A DNA stretch of 6,256 bases from an uncultured Alphaproteobacteria bacterium (GCA_903837365.1 CAILUF010000115.1:1-6256); one strand, 5' to 3'. Shown: positions 1 to 6,256, counted from the stretch's first letter. Notes: a model not told the origin generated them from the letters alone. Made by a program: numbers and translations.

Positions 1-1
1 A

Positions 2-490
2 ACATTAATTAATCAATTGCGTGATAAATTAACAGTAAATGTTAAAAATGTTAAAAGTGAATTTGGCGATAAAATTTACATTTCTCGCCAAGGTCAAAAA
101 CTTAGATTTATTGAAAATGAATCTGAAGTTACTGAGTTACTTACTCGATATGGCTTTAAGAAAATTGTTATGGAAAATTATTCCTATCAAGAGCAAATTG
201 ATATTTGCCATAATGCGCGATATATTATTGGTCCACATGGTGCTGGGTTGACAAATATTTTGTTTATGAAAAAAAATTCAACTATTCTTGAATTAAGCGC
301 AAAAAATGATAATGATTTTTTTAATGGTTTTTATATATTAGCCAATATGCTAGGGCATAATTACCTTTATCAAAAATGTGCTTTTGGTAATAATAGTATT
401 GCTTGCGATTCTCATAAATCCAGTCTAAATGTTAACCTAGCAAGACTTGAGAGCAATATTAAAATTATGTTAAATAATAAAAATGTCTAA
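2..490 (+). CDS. GT61-family (DUF563) glycosyltransferase, C-terminal part, 5' end outside the window
   Basis: The frame is open from base 2 to the TAA at 488-490, giving 162 codons. The gene clearly starts upstream: the TTG at base 17 is internal, and the visible part covers only the C-terminal region of the family. Hallmarks of GT61/DUF563 are a YISR motif (bases 77-88) followed by an N-E-x-E element (about 116-127), then Q-I-x-I-C-x-x-A leading into I-I-G-P-H-G-A-G-L-T-N (PHGAG at 233-247) and an ILEL strand. Members transfer sugars onto glycans or glycoproteins; bacterial ones usually sit in polysaccharide or LPS clusters, and their donor and acceptor cannot be told from sequence. No glycan genes are visible beside it, so its pathway must be judged from upstream DNA. 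It overlaps the next gene by 8 bp, suggesting co-transcription. Family assignment is firm; specificity is unknown. Confidence 0.87.
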   Translation, partial: TLINQLRDKLTVNVKNVKSEFGDKIYISRQGQKLRFIENESEVTELLTRYGFKKIVMENYSYQEQIDICHNARYIIGPHGAGLTNILFMKKNSTILELSAKNDNDFFNGFYILANMLGHNYLYQKCAFGNNSIACDSHKSSLNVNLARLESNIKIMLNNKNV

Positions 491-1442
491 AAATATTTTT
501 CATCTCAAAAATTTACAAATTATTGAAATAAGCGGTAAGGATTCCAAAAAGTTTTTGCAAGGTTTGATTACCAACGATATCAATAAAATCAACGATTCAA
601 ATCTTATTTTTTCTTGTCTTTTAAATTCCAATTCAAGATTTTTTGGTGAATTTTTTATTTACGAAATTGCTGATAAAAATCAAAAAGAAGAAAAGAAAAT
701 TTTATTAATTTGCGCTAAAAAATTTAGTTTAGAATTACAAAAAAAACTAAATTTCTTTCGCTTAAGATCAGATGTTAAAATAAGCTTAAACGAAGATTTG
801 CAAGTGTTTTACAGTTTTAATTCAGATGATTTAAAGCAATTTAAAGTTAATATTTTTGATGATCCACGAAGTAAAAAAATGGGTTATTTTGCAATCATAA
901 ATAATGAAATTTTACAACAAAACATTGATAAGATAACCCTTGCAACCATTGATAATTATCACCAAAAACGCATTGAAAATAAAATTTGTGAAGGTGAATT
1001 TGATTTAATTATCGATAAATCCTTTATTCAAGAATTTGATTATGATAATTTATCGGCAATTGATTACCAAAAAGGTTGTTATATTGGTCAAGAATTAATT
1101 GCCAGAACTCATCATCGCGGTGAAATTCGCAAGAAAATTTTTTATCTTGAATTTGAATTGGAAAATTTTTGCCTTGCAAATGATATAAATTATTCAATAC
1201 CAAATTTTTTATTTGAGGTTGATAATTTATTTGATTTGACCTTGAATGACAAGGTTTGCGGAAAAATATTATCTTCGATTTTTGCCAAAAAAAATTCGAG
1301 TATTTTTCACTTTCATGCCTTAGCGCAAATTAGAATCGATGATAATTTTTTGAGTTACGATAGCAATTCACAAAATTTATTCTTGGAAAATTTAAATAAA
1401 CATTTAAAAATAAACAATAATTCATTAATTTTAATCAAATAA
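483..1442 (+). CDS. ygfZ: YgfZ/GcvT-like folate-binding protein (Fe-S cluster maintenance)
   Basis: The product is 319 aa, close to the 326 aa of E. coli YgfZ. The N-terminal part has the GcvT-like fold signature I-S-G-K-D-S-x-x-F-L-Q-G-L-I-T-N-D (residues 16-32). The family signature K-G-C-Y-I-G-Q-E is intact at residues 197-204, including Cys199, and is followed by a basic ARTHHRGEIRKK stretch. A C-terminal barrel-like segment ends with G-K-I-L-S-S and A-L-A-Q-I-R-I-D. In E. coli, YgfZ binds tetrahydrofolate and supports a subset of Fe-S enzymes, notably the radical-SAM protein MiaB, in the cytoplasm. The ATG at 483 overlaps the preceding stop (ATGTCTAA) and puts the ISGKDS motif at the usual distance from the N terminus. 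No Shine-Dalgarno sequence precedes it, so coupling to the upstream gene is likely. It is not GcvT itself, which lacks the KGCYxGQE signature. Confidence 0.9.
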   Translation: MSKNIFHLKNLQIIEISGKDSKKFLQGLITNDINKINDSNLIFSCLLNSNSRFFGEFFIYEIADKNQKEEKKILLICAKKFSLELQKKLNFFRLRSDVKISLNEDLQVFYSFNSDDLKQFKVNIFDDPRSKKMGYFAIINNEILQQNIDKITLATIDNYHQKRIENKICEGEFDLIIDKSFIQEFDYDNLSAIDYQKGCYIGQELIARTHHRGEIRKKIFYLEFELENFCLANDINYSIPNFLFEVDNLFDLTLNDKVCGKILSSIFAKKNSSIFHFHALAQIRIDDNFLSYDSNSQNLFLENLNKHLKINNNSLILIK

Positions 1443-1519
1443 TGTTAACTTTGATTACTTCTAATTACTTATTACAAAAATAAAAATTTTTAAACAATAT
1501 TTATTAAAAATTAATTATA
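1443..1519. other. 77-bp intergenic gap between ygfZ and tauE
   Basis: This is the only non-coding gap above 20 bp in the window. It is almost pure A/T. It contains three ATTAC repeats starting at 1454, 1464 and 1471 (the first two extended to ATTACTT) and no GC-rich hairpin followed by a T run, so there is no sign of a rho-independent terminator for ygfZ. The most likely role is a promoter or leader for the tauE-to-pepF run. Confidence 0.55.
1451..1478 (+). promoter_or_regulatory. possible weak sigma70-type promoter for tauE and downstream genes
   Basis: TTGATT (1451-1456) could serve as a -35 box (4 of 6 matches to TTGACA). It lies 16 bp before TACAAA (1473-1478), a 4-of-6 match to TATAAT, leaving about 35 bp of leader before the ATG at 1520. 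In DNA this AT-rich such matches arise easily by chance. The call rests mainly on position, because this is the only gap large enough for a promoter between genes. Confidence 0.22.
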
Positions 1520-2449
1520 ATGCAAATTTACCTCCCCATTGCTGAAATTCCGGTTAATATAATTTTAGTGCTGATGCTTGGATTGCTTACGGGATTCTTG
1601 GCTGGAATGTTTGGGATTGGTGGTGGATTTTTAGCAACTCCGTTTTTAATTTTTATTGGCATTCCTCCTGCAATTGCTGTTTCAACTTCAACTAATCAAA
1701 TAATTTCTGCTTCAATTTCTGGACTATTAGCGCATTTGCGCAAGGGAAATGTCGACATAAAAATGGGATTATTTTTGGTAATTGGTGGATTTATTGGCTC
1801 GAGCGCGGGAGTCTATATTTTTAAATTATTGCAAAAATCAGGAAACATAGATGTTGTAATCGCCATAGTCTATGTGGTATTTCTTGGCATAATTAGTCTA
1901 ACAATGATTCGCGATAGTATTCGCAATTTTCTCGAACAAAAATTTGGCTATAGCACTACTAATGCCAATGGCAAAATTATGACCGGTATTTTGAAATTTA
2001 TCGACAACATGCCTTGCCGAATATATTTTCCTAAATCAGGAGTGATGGTAAGTATTTTTGTTCCGATAATTTTAAGTTGCGGAATTGGGATTTTGGTTGC
2101 GCTAATGGGAATTGGTGGAGGATTTTTAATGATTCCTGCCATGGTATATCTTCTACGCATGCCATCTTTTGTGGTAGTTGGAACGTCACTTTTTCAAATT
2201 GTTTTCATTGCTAGTAATGCAACTTTTTTACAAGCAATTACCAATAACAATGTCGATATTATCCTTGCTTCATTAATGATTATTAGCTCAGCGATTGGTG
2301 CACAAATTGGAACGCGAACTGGCTATAAAGTAAATGCCAATAATATGCGTTCCTTCTTAGCGATCATGCTTTTAGGTGTTTGCATTAAAATGCTTTTTGT
2401 ATTATTTTCTGAGCCAAAAAATTTATTTATTATCGAAATTTTGAAATGA
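1520..2449 (+). CDS. TauE/SafE-family membrane transporter (putative sulfite or organosulfonate exporter), alphaproteobacterial subfamily
   Basis: The 309-aa protein is strongly hydrophobic and has the two-fold internal repeat of the family. The first half carries G-I-G-G-G-F-L at residues 32-38 and N-V-D-I at 77-80; the second repeats G-I-G-G-G-F-L at 197-203 and N-V-D-I at 244-247. A hydrophilic linker at roughly residues 127-172, ending in M-P-C-R-I-Y-F-P-K-S, separates the halves and resembles the LPFKMRFRRS linker I recall from alphaproteobacterial members. The start at 1520 is supported by the N terminus MQIYLPIAE, which is conserved in that subfamily. Characterised relatives export sulfite, sulfoacetate or related anions across the inner membrane, but the substrate here cannot be read from sequence. 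The stop overlaps the start of the next gene (ATGA at 2446-2449), implying coupled translation. No Shine-Dalgarno is visible; TATAAT at 1516-1521 overlaps the start codon. Confidence 0.9.
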   Translation: MQIYLPIAEIPVNIILVLMLGLLTGFLAGMFGIGGGFLATPFLIFIGIPPAIAVSTSTNQIISASISGLLAHLRKGNVDIKMGLFLVIGGFIGSSAGVYIFKLLQKSGNIDVVIAIVYVVFLGIISLTMIRDSIRNFLEQKFGYSTTNANGKIMTGILKFIDNMPCRIYFPKSGVMVSIFVPIILSCGIGILVALMGIGGGFLMIPAMVYLLRMPSFVVVGTSLFQIVFIASNATFLQAITNNNVDIILASLMIISSAIGAQIGTRTGYKVNANNMRSFLAIMLLGVCIKMLFVLFSEPKNLFIIEILK

Positions 2450-3189
2450 AAAAATATTTATTTTTTACGCTAATTTTATTATTTTTTTCCGATCAGCAAT
2501 CCATTGCCGCACCTTTAATTTCAGGAATTTCCACCAATGAAATCAATATTGATACTAAATTCAAAGGAGCGCAAATTTTACTTTTTGGAGCTAAGGGTGA
2601 TGCCGGAAATATTGTTATTACCGTTCGCGGTCCAAAGAAAAATTTTTTAGTAACAAAAAAGCAAAAGCTTCTTGGCGTATGGTATAATGGGGTTAGAGTT
2701 AATTTCGAAAATTCCTATAGTTTTTTTTCAATCTTTTCGACCTTTAACAATGGCGAAATTCAAGAAGACATCATGAAGGATTTAGAATTGGGTAAGGATT
2801 TTCTTGACTTCTCAACCTCAACAAAAATTAACGAAAAAGATAAAAATGATTTTAAGGTTGAGTTAATTGAAAAAATGGAAAAAAATAATCTTTACAATAA
2901 CAGCGCTAACAAAGTTGAATTTCTTGATGAAACGCTTTTTAAAATAATGTTAAATTTTCCCAAAAATATCGTGAGAGGTATTTACACTGTTGAACTTTAT
3001 TTGATTAAAGAAAATACATTAATTTCTTTTCAATCGATTCCGATTTATGTAAATCAAGTTGGAATAAGTGCCAAAATTTCTGATTTTGCAATTAGGCAAG
3101 ATATGCTTTATGGCTTAGTTGCTGTAGCATTGGCATTAGTAGTTGGCTGGTTAGCAAATTACATTTTTGCAAGATTTATTGGTAAATAA
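2446..3189 (+). CDS. Alph_Pro_TM (TIGR02186/PF09608) family protein: secreted domain with C-terminal membrane anchor, function unknown
   Basis: The product is 247 aa. Residues 1-21 form a signal peptide: MKK, a hydrophobic core rich in L and F, then S-I-A before A-P, with likely cleavage after Ala21. The family core follows: D-T-K-F-K-G-A-Q (36-43), L-L-F-G-A-K-G-D, V-R-G-P-K-K (60-65) and L-L-G-V-W-Y-N (75-81). The middle (about 105-160) is charged, Lys/Glu/Asp-rich and probably divergent. Near the C terminus, residues 221-243 form one transmembrane helix, followed by a short basic tail. The predicted topology is a periplasmic domain anchored in the inner membrane. The family was named for being alphaproteobacterial and transmembrane; no biochemical role is known to me. 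The ATGA overlap with tauE, and my recollection that these two families are commonly adjacent, suggest it assists the transporter, for example as an accessory or periplasmic subunit. That role is inference. Confidence 0.86.
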   Translation: MKKYLFFTLILLFFSDQQSIAAPLISGISTNEINIDTKFKGAQILLFGAKGDAGNIVITVRGPKKNFLVTKKQKLLGVWYNGVRVNFENSYSFFSIFSTFNNGEIQEDIMKDLELGKDFLDFSTSTKINEKDKNDFKVELIEKMEKNNLYNNSANKVEFLDETLFKIMLNFPKNIVRGIYTVELYLIKENTLISFQSIPIYVNQVGISAKISDFAIRQDMLYGLVAVALALVVGWLANYIFARFIGK

Positions 3190-3202
3190 TTTTAAATAAA
3201 AT

Positions 3203-3661
3203 ATGTTAACAACCGATAACAATACACAAGAAATAGGATCAATTATTGTTTGCATTGATACTACTAACGCTTCGCAAAAAGCTTTACAATATGCTTGCAT
3301 TCAAGCTAAAAAAAATGATTTTAAGTTAGAAATTTTAGCGGTGATCGAGGCATCGCATAAAAATTTATTATTTGGAGCACAAGCAATTGGCAATCAAAAA
3401 CGTCAACAGATGGAAAGACATTTGAAAAAATTAATCAATTCAACTTGCCAAGAATACGAGATTAATCCAGCAGTTTCAATGCGCGAAGGCGATATCGCTA
3501 GCGAAATTATCAATCAATTAAAAAATTCTCCAAATTGCCAAATGGTGATTTTTGGCAAATCCAATAATTCATTATCGGATAACACGGTTTTACCAAAAAT
3601 AATTAATCGCATCGGCTCAAAAATAAAAGTTCCGGTGATTATAATTCCTGAAAATTTTTAA
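3203..3661 (+). CDS. universal stress protein (UspA-like fold) with a non-canonical nucleotide loop
   Basis: This 152-aa protein covers one complete Usp domain. It begins with a strand I-I-V-C-I-D (14-19) followed by the helix S-Q-K-A-L-Q-Y-A, has M-R-E-G-D-I-A-S-E-I-I near residues 92-104, and ends V-P-V-I-I-I-P. The ATP-binding signature G-x2-G-x9-G-S/T is not present: aligning from Gly118 to the terminal PV strand gives Asn121 for the second glycine and Pro131-Lys132 for GS. I recall the same loop being altered in the alphaproteobacterial Usp type found near murJ, trpS and nifU, so this may be a subfamily trait rather than decay. It begins 13 bp after the Alph_Pro_TM gene and ends 19 bp before murJ. 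It is probably a soluble cytoplasmic protein; its function is unknown and may not depend on ATP. Confidence 0.85.
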   Translation: MLTTDNNTQEIGSIIVCIDTTNASQKALQYACIQAKKNDFKLEILAVIEASHKNLLFGAQAIGNQKRQQMERHLKKLINSTCQEYEINPAVSMREGDIASEIINQLKNSPNCQMVIFGKSNNSLSDNTVLPKIINRIGSKIKVPVIIIPENF

Positions 3662-3680
3662 AAGAATTCAAAAATATTTT

Positions 3681-5219
3681 ATGCTTCGTAATTTTTTTAC
3701 AGTTTCTTTTTTTATTTCCTTATCAAGAATTTTAGGATTTATCCGCGATATTTTAATTGCGCAATATGTTGGGGTTTCCGTCTTATCGGATAGTTTTTTT
3801 GCGGCATTTCGTTTACCTAATTTCTTTCGTCGTATATTTGCCGAAGGAGCATTTAATTCAGCATTCGTCCCAATTTTCGTAGAAAAATTAAATGAAAAAA
3901 AATCAACAATTGACGAAAGAAATTTTGCTCAAAATATTTTTTCTTGGCTATTTTATATTTTATTTATTTTTACAATTTTGGCGCAAATTTTTATGCCATT
4001 TTTAATGAAGATTTTATTTCCAGGATTTTTTAATGATTCTGAAAAATTTACGCTCTTGGTTAATCTTTCACGCATTACGATTTTTTATTTAATTTTCATT
4101 TCACTAGTTTCACTTTTTAGTGGAATTTTGAATTCACTTGGAAAATTTGCAATTCCTGCTTCCTCGCCAATAATTTTAAATTTAACTTTAATTGCCAGTA
4201 TTTTTGTATTTGGCAATATCACTCCTAACTACGGATACGCGTTGTCTTGGGGAGTTTTTTGTGCAGGAATTTTACAATTTTTAGTAATTGCTTTTTTTAG
4301 CTATCGAGCTGGTTTTTTACTTTATCCAAAAATTCCAAAACTTAATTTTGATATTAAAAAATTCTTTCGCAAATTATTGCCTGGACTTGTTGGTGCTAAT
4401 GTCATGCAAATTAACTTACTTGTTGATTCAATTTTTGCGAGCATGATTGCTGGAGCGGTATCTTATCTTTACTACGCCGATCGCATTAATCAATTACCTT
4501 TAGCAATGATTGGCATCGCCATTAATGTTGCATTGCTTCCAAATTTATCAAAAAAAATTAAAGAACGCGATTTTGTAAATGCCATAAATGTTCAGAATTT
4601 AGCTTTAGAAGTTGGATTGATTTTAGTAATTCCTGCAACCCTTGCGCTTACGGTAATTTCTTATCCGATAATTTCAACTTTGTTTGAGCGTGGAGCATTT
4701 GGCGAAGAACAAAGTAAATTGGTTGCTAATGCCCTACTCTTCTATTCATTTGGCTTGCCATCTTATGTTTTAGTAAAAATTATGGAACCAACTTTCTTTT
4801 CCAGAGGCGATACAAAAACTCCCATGAAAATTGCAATTTTATGTTTAATTAACAACGTCTTATTTAACTATATTTTTTATATTTTTAATTTTGGTTATGT
4901 TGGAATAATTTTATCATCAGTTATTTCCAGCTATTTAAATTTAATCTTGCTATTTACAATCTCAATTAAGAAAAAACATTTTTATTTTAAAAATGATTTT
5001 ATTAAAAAAACTGCGTTGGTTATAATACCTTCTATCTTTATGGCTCTAAGTCTTCATCTCCTTAAAAATATTTTTAATAATAGCCAATATTTCAATAAAA
5101 TAATTGAATTAATCATCACTATTTCTTGTGGTTTATTAGTATATTTAGTTGTAAGTTATTTTTCCGGAAGTTTAAATATTATCACTAAAAGCAATTTTTT
5201 AAAAAGAAAAAATAAATAA
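3681..5219 (+). CDS. murJ: lipid II flippase MurJ (MviN)
   Basis: At 512 aa it is almost exactly the length of E. coli MurJ (511). It moves lipid II, the undecaprenyl-linked peptidoglycan precursor, across the inner membrane. The N-terminal block reads S-R-I-L-G-F-I-R-D (15-23), then D37, R-L-P-N-F-F-R-R (44-51) and F-A-E-G-A-F (53-58). Residues matching E. coli Arg18, Arg24, Asp39, Arg52 and Glu57 are present as Arg16, Arg22, Asp37, Arg50 and Glu55. The central Y-Y-A-D-R motif supplies Arg268, equivalent to the essential Arg270. S-R-G-D-T-K-T-P (374-381) marks the start of the C-terminal lobe. Hydrophobic segments throughout fit the 14-helix MOP-superfamily fold, ending in a basic tail. Retention of these residues suggests a functional flippase and therefore some peptidoglycan synthesis. 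The gene starts 19 bp after usp and stops 3 bp before pepF. Confidence 0.96.
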   Translation: MLRNFFTVSFFISLSRILGFIRDILIAQYVGVSVLSDSFFAAFRLPNFFRRIFAEGAFNSAFVPIFVEKLNEKKSTIDERNFAQNIFSWLFYILFIFTILAQIFMPFLMKILFPGFFNDSEKFTLLVNLSRITIFYLIFISLVSLFSGILNSLGKFAIPASSPIILNLTLIASIFVFGNITPNYGYALSWGVFCAGILQFLVIAFFSYRAGFLLYPKIPKLNFDIKKFFRKLLPGLVGANVMQINLLVDSIFASMIAGAVSYLYYADRINQLPLAMIGIAINVALLPNLSKKIKERDFVNAINVQNLALEVGLILVIPATLALTVISYPIISTLFERGAFGEEQSKLVANALLFYSFGLPSYVLVKIMEPTFFSRGDTKTPMKIAILCLINNVLFNYIFYIFNFGYVGIILSSVISSYLNLILLFTISIKKKHFYFKNDFIKKTALVIIPSIFMALSLHLLKNIFNNSQYFNKIIELIITISCGLLVYLVVSYFSGSLNIITKSNFLKRKNK

Positions 5220-5222
5220 ATT

Positions 5223-6256
5223 ATGTTTACAAAAAAACAACCTCAAAAAAACGATCAGGCAATTGAAATAGAACAACAAATTCCAACATGGGATCTCAGA
5301 GATTTTTACAGTGGTATTGATGACATAAACATCAAAAAAGATCTTGAAGAAATTGCCAAAAAAACAACAATTTTTTGTCAGGAATATCGCGATCATGTTG
5401 CAAAATTAGATGCAGAAAAATTAGCACAAGCAATTGCCAATTTTGAAAATATTTGTGAATCTGGTGCTAAGCTTACAAGCTACAGCTACCTTGTTTACAG
5501 CAGTGATTTGTCCAAAGAAAAAAACATTGCCTTTAATCAAAATATTAATGAAGAAATCAGTAAATATGAATCGCAATTGGTTTTTTTTACGATCGAACTA
5601 AATGAAATTAGTGAAGAAAGAATTAAACAATTACTGGAAAATTCTTCCCTAAAAAAATATCAGTCTTTTTTACGTGATGTTAGTTTTTTTAAGAAACATC
5701 AACTTTCTAAAGAGTTAGAAAAATTTATTGTTGAAAAAAATATTACTTCACGAAGCGCTTTTATTAGACTATTTGACGAAACAGTTAACAACCTTCAATT
5801 TCCATATCAAGATCGCCAATTGAATTCTCAAGAAATTTTTAATTTATTATCAAATAAAGATGCTAAAATTCGCCAAGAATCCGCAAAATCAATTGCCCAA
5901 GTTTTTGAAAAAAATATTAAAATTTTTGCATTCATCACCAATATTATGGCCAAAGACAAAGCTATAGAAGATCAATATCGTAATTTTAAAACACCAATTT
6001 CCTCACGCAATCTTTGCAATTTTATTGAAGATGAAATTATTGATGTTTTACAAAAAACTGTTAAAGATAATTATCACGCAACTGCTCATCGATACTACAA
6101 AATCAAGGCTAAATTGCTTAATCAAGAACATCTTAATTACTGGGATCGCAATGCTCCAATTTCTTTCAACAAAGATCAAAACAAAAAGAAATATTCTTTT
6201 CAAGAAGCGCAGAAATTAGTGATTGAAGCATATGCGGAATTTCATCCGCAAATGGC
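5223..6256 (+). CDS. pepF: oligoendopeptidase F (M3B metallopeptidase), N-terminal part, 3' end outside the window
   Basis: An uninterrupted frame begins at the ATG at 5223 and runs off the window end, giving 344 complete codons; full-length relatives are about 600 aa. Diagnostic M3B PepF elements appear in order: W-D-L-R-D-F-Y (23-29), S-R-S-A-F-I-R-L-F-D-E (176-186), K-D-K-A-I-E-D-Q-Y-R (244-253), S-R-N-L-C-N-F (261-267), H-R-Y-Y-K-I-K-A-K (289-297) and W-D-R-N-A-P (307-312). The zinc site HExxH lies further downstream and is not visible, so catalytic competence cannot be judged. The family cleaves short peptides in the cytoplasm, recycling peptides and possibly cleared signal peptides. No signal peptide is seen. 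The 3-bp gap after murJ and lack of a Shine-Dalgarno sequence point to an operon with murJ; no functional link is obvious. Confidence 0.92.
   Translation, partial: MFTKKQPQKNDQAIEIEQQIPTWDLRDFYSGIDDINIKKDLEEIAKKTTIFCQEYRDHVAKLDAEKLAQAIANFENICESGAKLTSYSYLVYSSDLSKEKNIAFNQNINEEISKYESQLVFFTIELNEISEERIKQLLENSSLKKYQSFLRDVSFFKKHQLSKELEKFIVEKNITSRSAFIRLFDETVNNLQFPYQDRQLNSQEIFNLLSNKDAKIRQESAKSIAQVFEKNIKIFAFITNIMAKDKAIEDQYRNFKTPISSRNLCNFIEDEIIDVLQKTVKDNYHATAHRYYKIKAKLLNQEHLNYWDRNAPISFNKDQNKKKYSFQEAQKLVIEAYAEFHPQM

Noticed and set aside
39..251. A 70-codon + strand open frame.
   Set aside because: It lies in another frame inside the GT61 coding region, has no recognisable features and is a by-product of AT-rich sequence.
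17..490. TTG at base 17 as the start of a short complete gene.
   Set aside because: The frame is open back to the window edge, and the visible protein matches only the C-terminal part of GT61 enzymes, so the true start is upstream.
1948..2160. A 70-codon - strand open frame.
   Set aside because: It is antisense to the well-conserved tauE gene and its translation resembles no family.
2683..2688. TATAAT inside the Alph_Pro_TM gene as an internal promoter.
   Set aside because: No acceptable -35 element lies 16-18 bp upstream, and the hexamer encodes conserved family residues following the GVW motif.
5210..5222. A/T-rich end of murJ as a terminator.
   Set aside because: There is no GC stem, and pepF begins 3 bp after the stop.
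5199..5396. A 65-codon - strand open frame at the murJ/pepF junction.
   Set aside because: It is antisense to the start of pepF, whose conserved WDLRDFY motif fixes the real coding strand; the Phe/Cys-rich translation is typical of reversed Lys/Glu codons.
6025..6219. A 64-codon + strand open frame.
   Set aside because: It is out of frame with pepF, which is continuously open through this region and carries M3B motifs there.
1..6256. CRISPR array, tRNA, rRNA, insertion sequence or toxin-antitoxin pair.
   Set aside because: There are no regularly spaced long repeats, no terminal inverted repeats with a transposase, no tRNA cloverleaf sequence, and coding sequence fills nearly the whole window.

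Overview
The window is a gene-dense, very AT-rich stretch (well over two thirds A+T by eye) with seven protein genes, all on the + strand. The first and last genes run off the window edges. Several genes point to an alphaproteobacterium: the TauE/SafE subfamily that begins MQIYLPIAE, its Alph_Pro_TM (TIGR02186/PF09608) neighbour, and a Usp of the type usually found near murJ. The strong AT bias, absence of Shine-Dalgarno sequences and tight packing would suit a reduced genome such as a Rickettsiales-like, Holosporales-like or streamlined marine lineage. That placement is inference; no rRNA or other phylogenetic marker is present.

Layout: (1) 2-490, C-terminal part of a GT61-family (DUF563) glycosyltransferase. 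(2) 483-1442, a YgfZ-type folate-binding Fe-S maintenance protein that overlaps gene 1 by 8 bp. (3) 1443-1519, the only appreciable intergenic gap (77 bp), with a weak possible promoter and a small ATTAC(TT) direct repeat. (4) 1520-2449, a TauE/SafE membrane transporter. (5) 2446-3189, an Alph_Pro_TM protein with signal peptide and C-terminal membrane anchor, sharing an ATGA start/stop overlap with tauE. (6) 3203-3661, a universal stress protein with a non-canonical nucleotide-binding loop. (7) 3681-5219, the lipid II flippase MurJ. (8) 5223-6256, the N-terminal part of an oligoendopeptidase F (M3B), beginning 3 bp after murJ.

Genes 4 to 8 are separated by gaps from -4 to 19 bp with no terminator between them, so they probably form one transcription unit. 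The most coherent functional unit is TauE plus Alph_Pro_TM: a polytopic anion exporter translationally coupled to a periplasm-facing, membrane-anchored protein of unknown function. The usp-murJ pair is better read as a remnant of a conserved alphaproteobacterial gene order than as part of that module. I see no mobile element, CRISPR array, tRNA, rRNA, riboswitch or strong terminator. No clearly novel system is present; the best lead is the uncharacterised Alph_Pro_TM partner of TauE.
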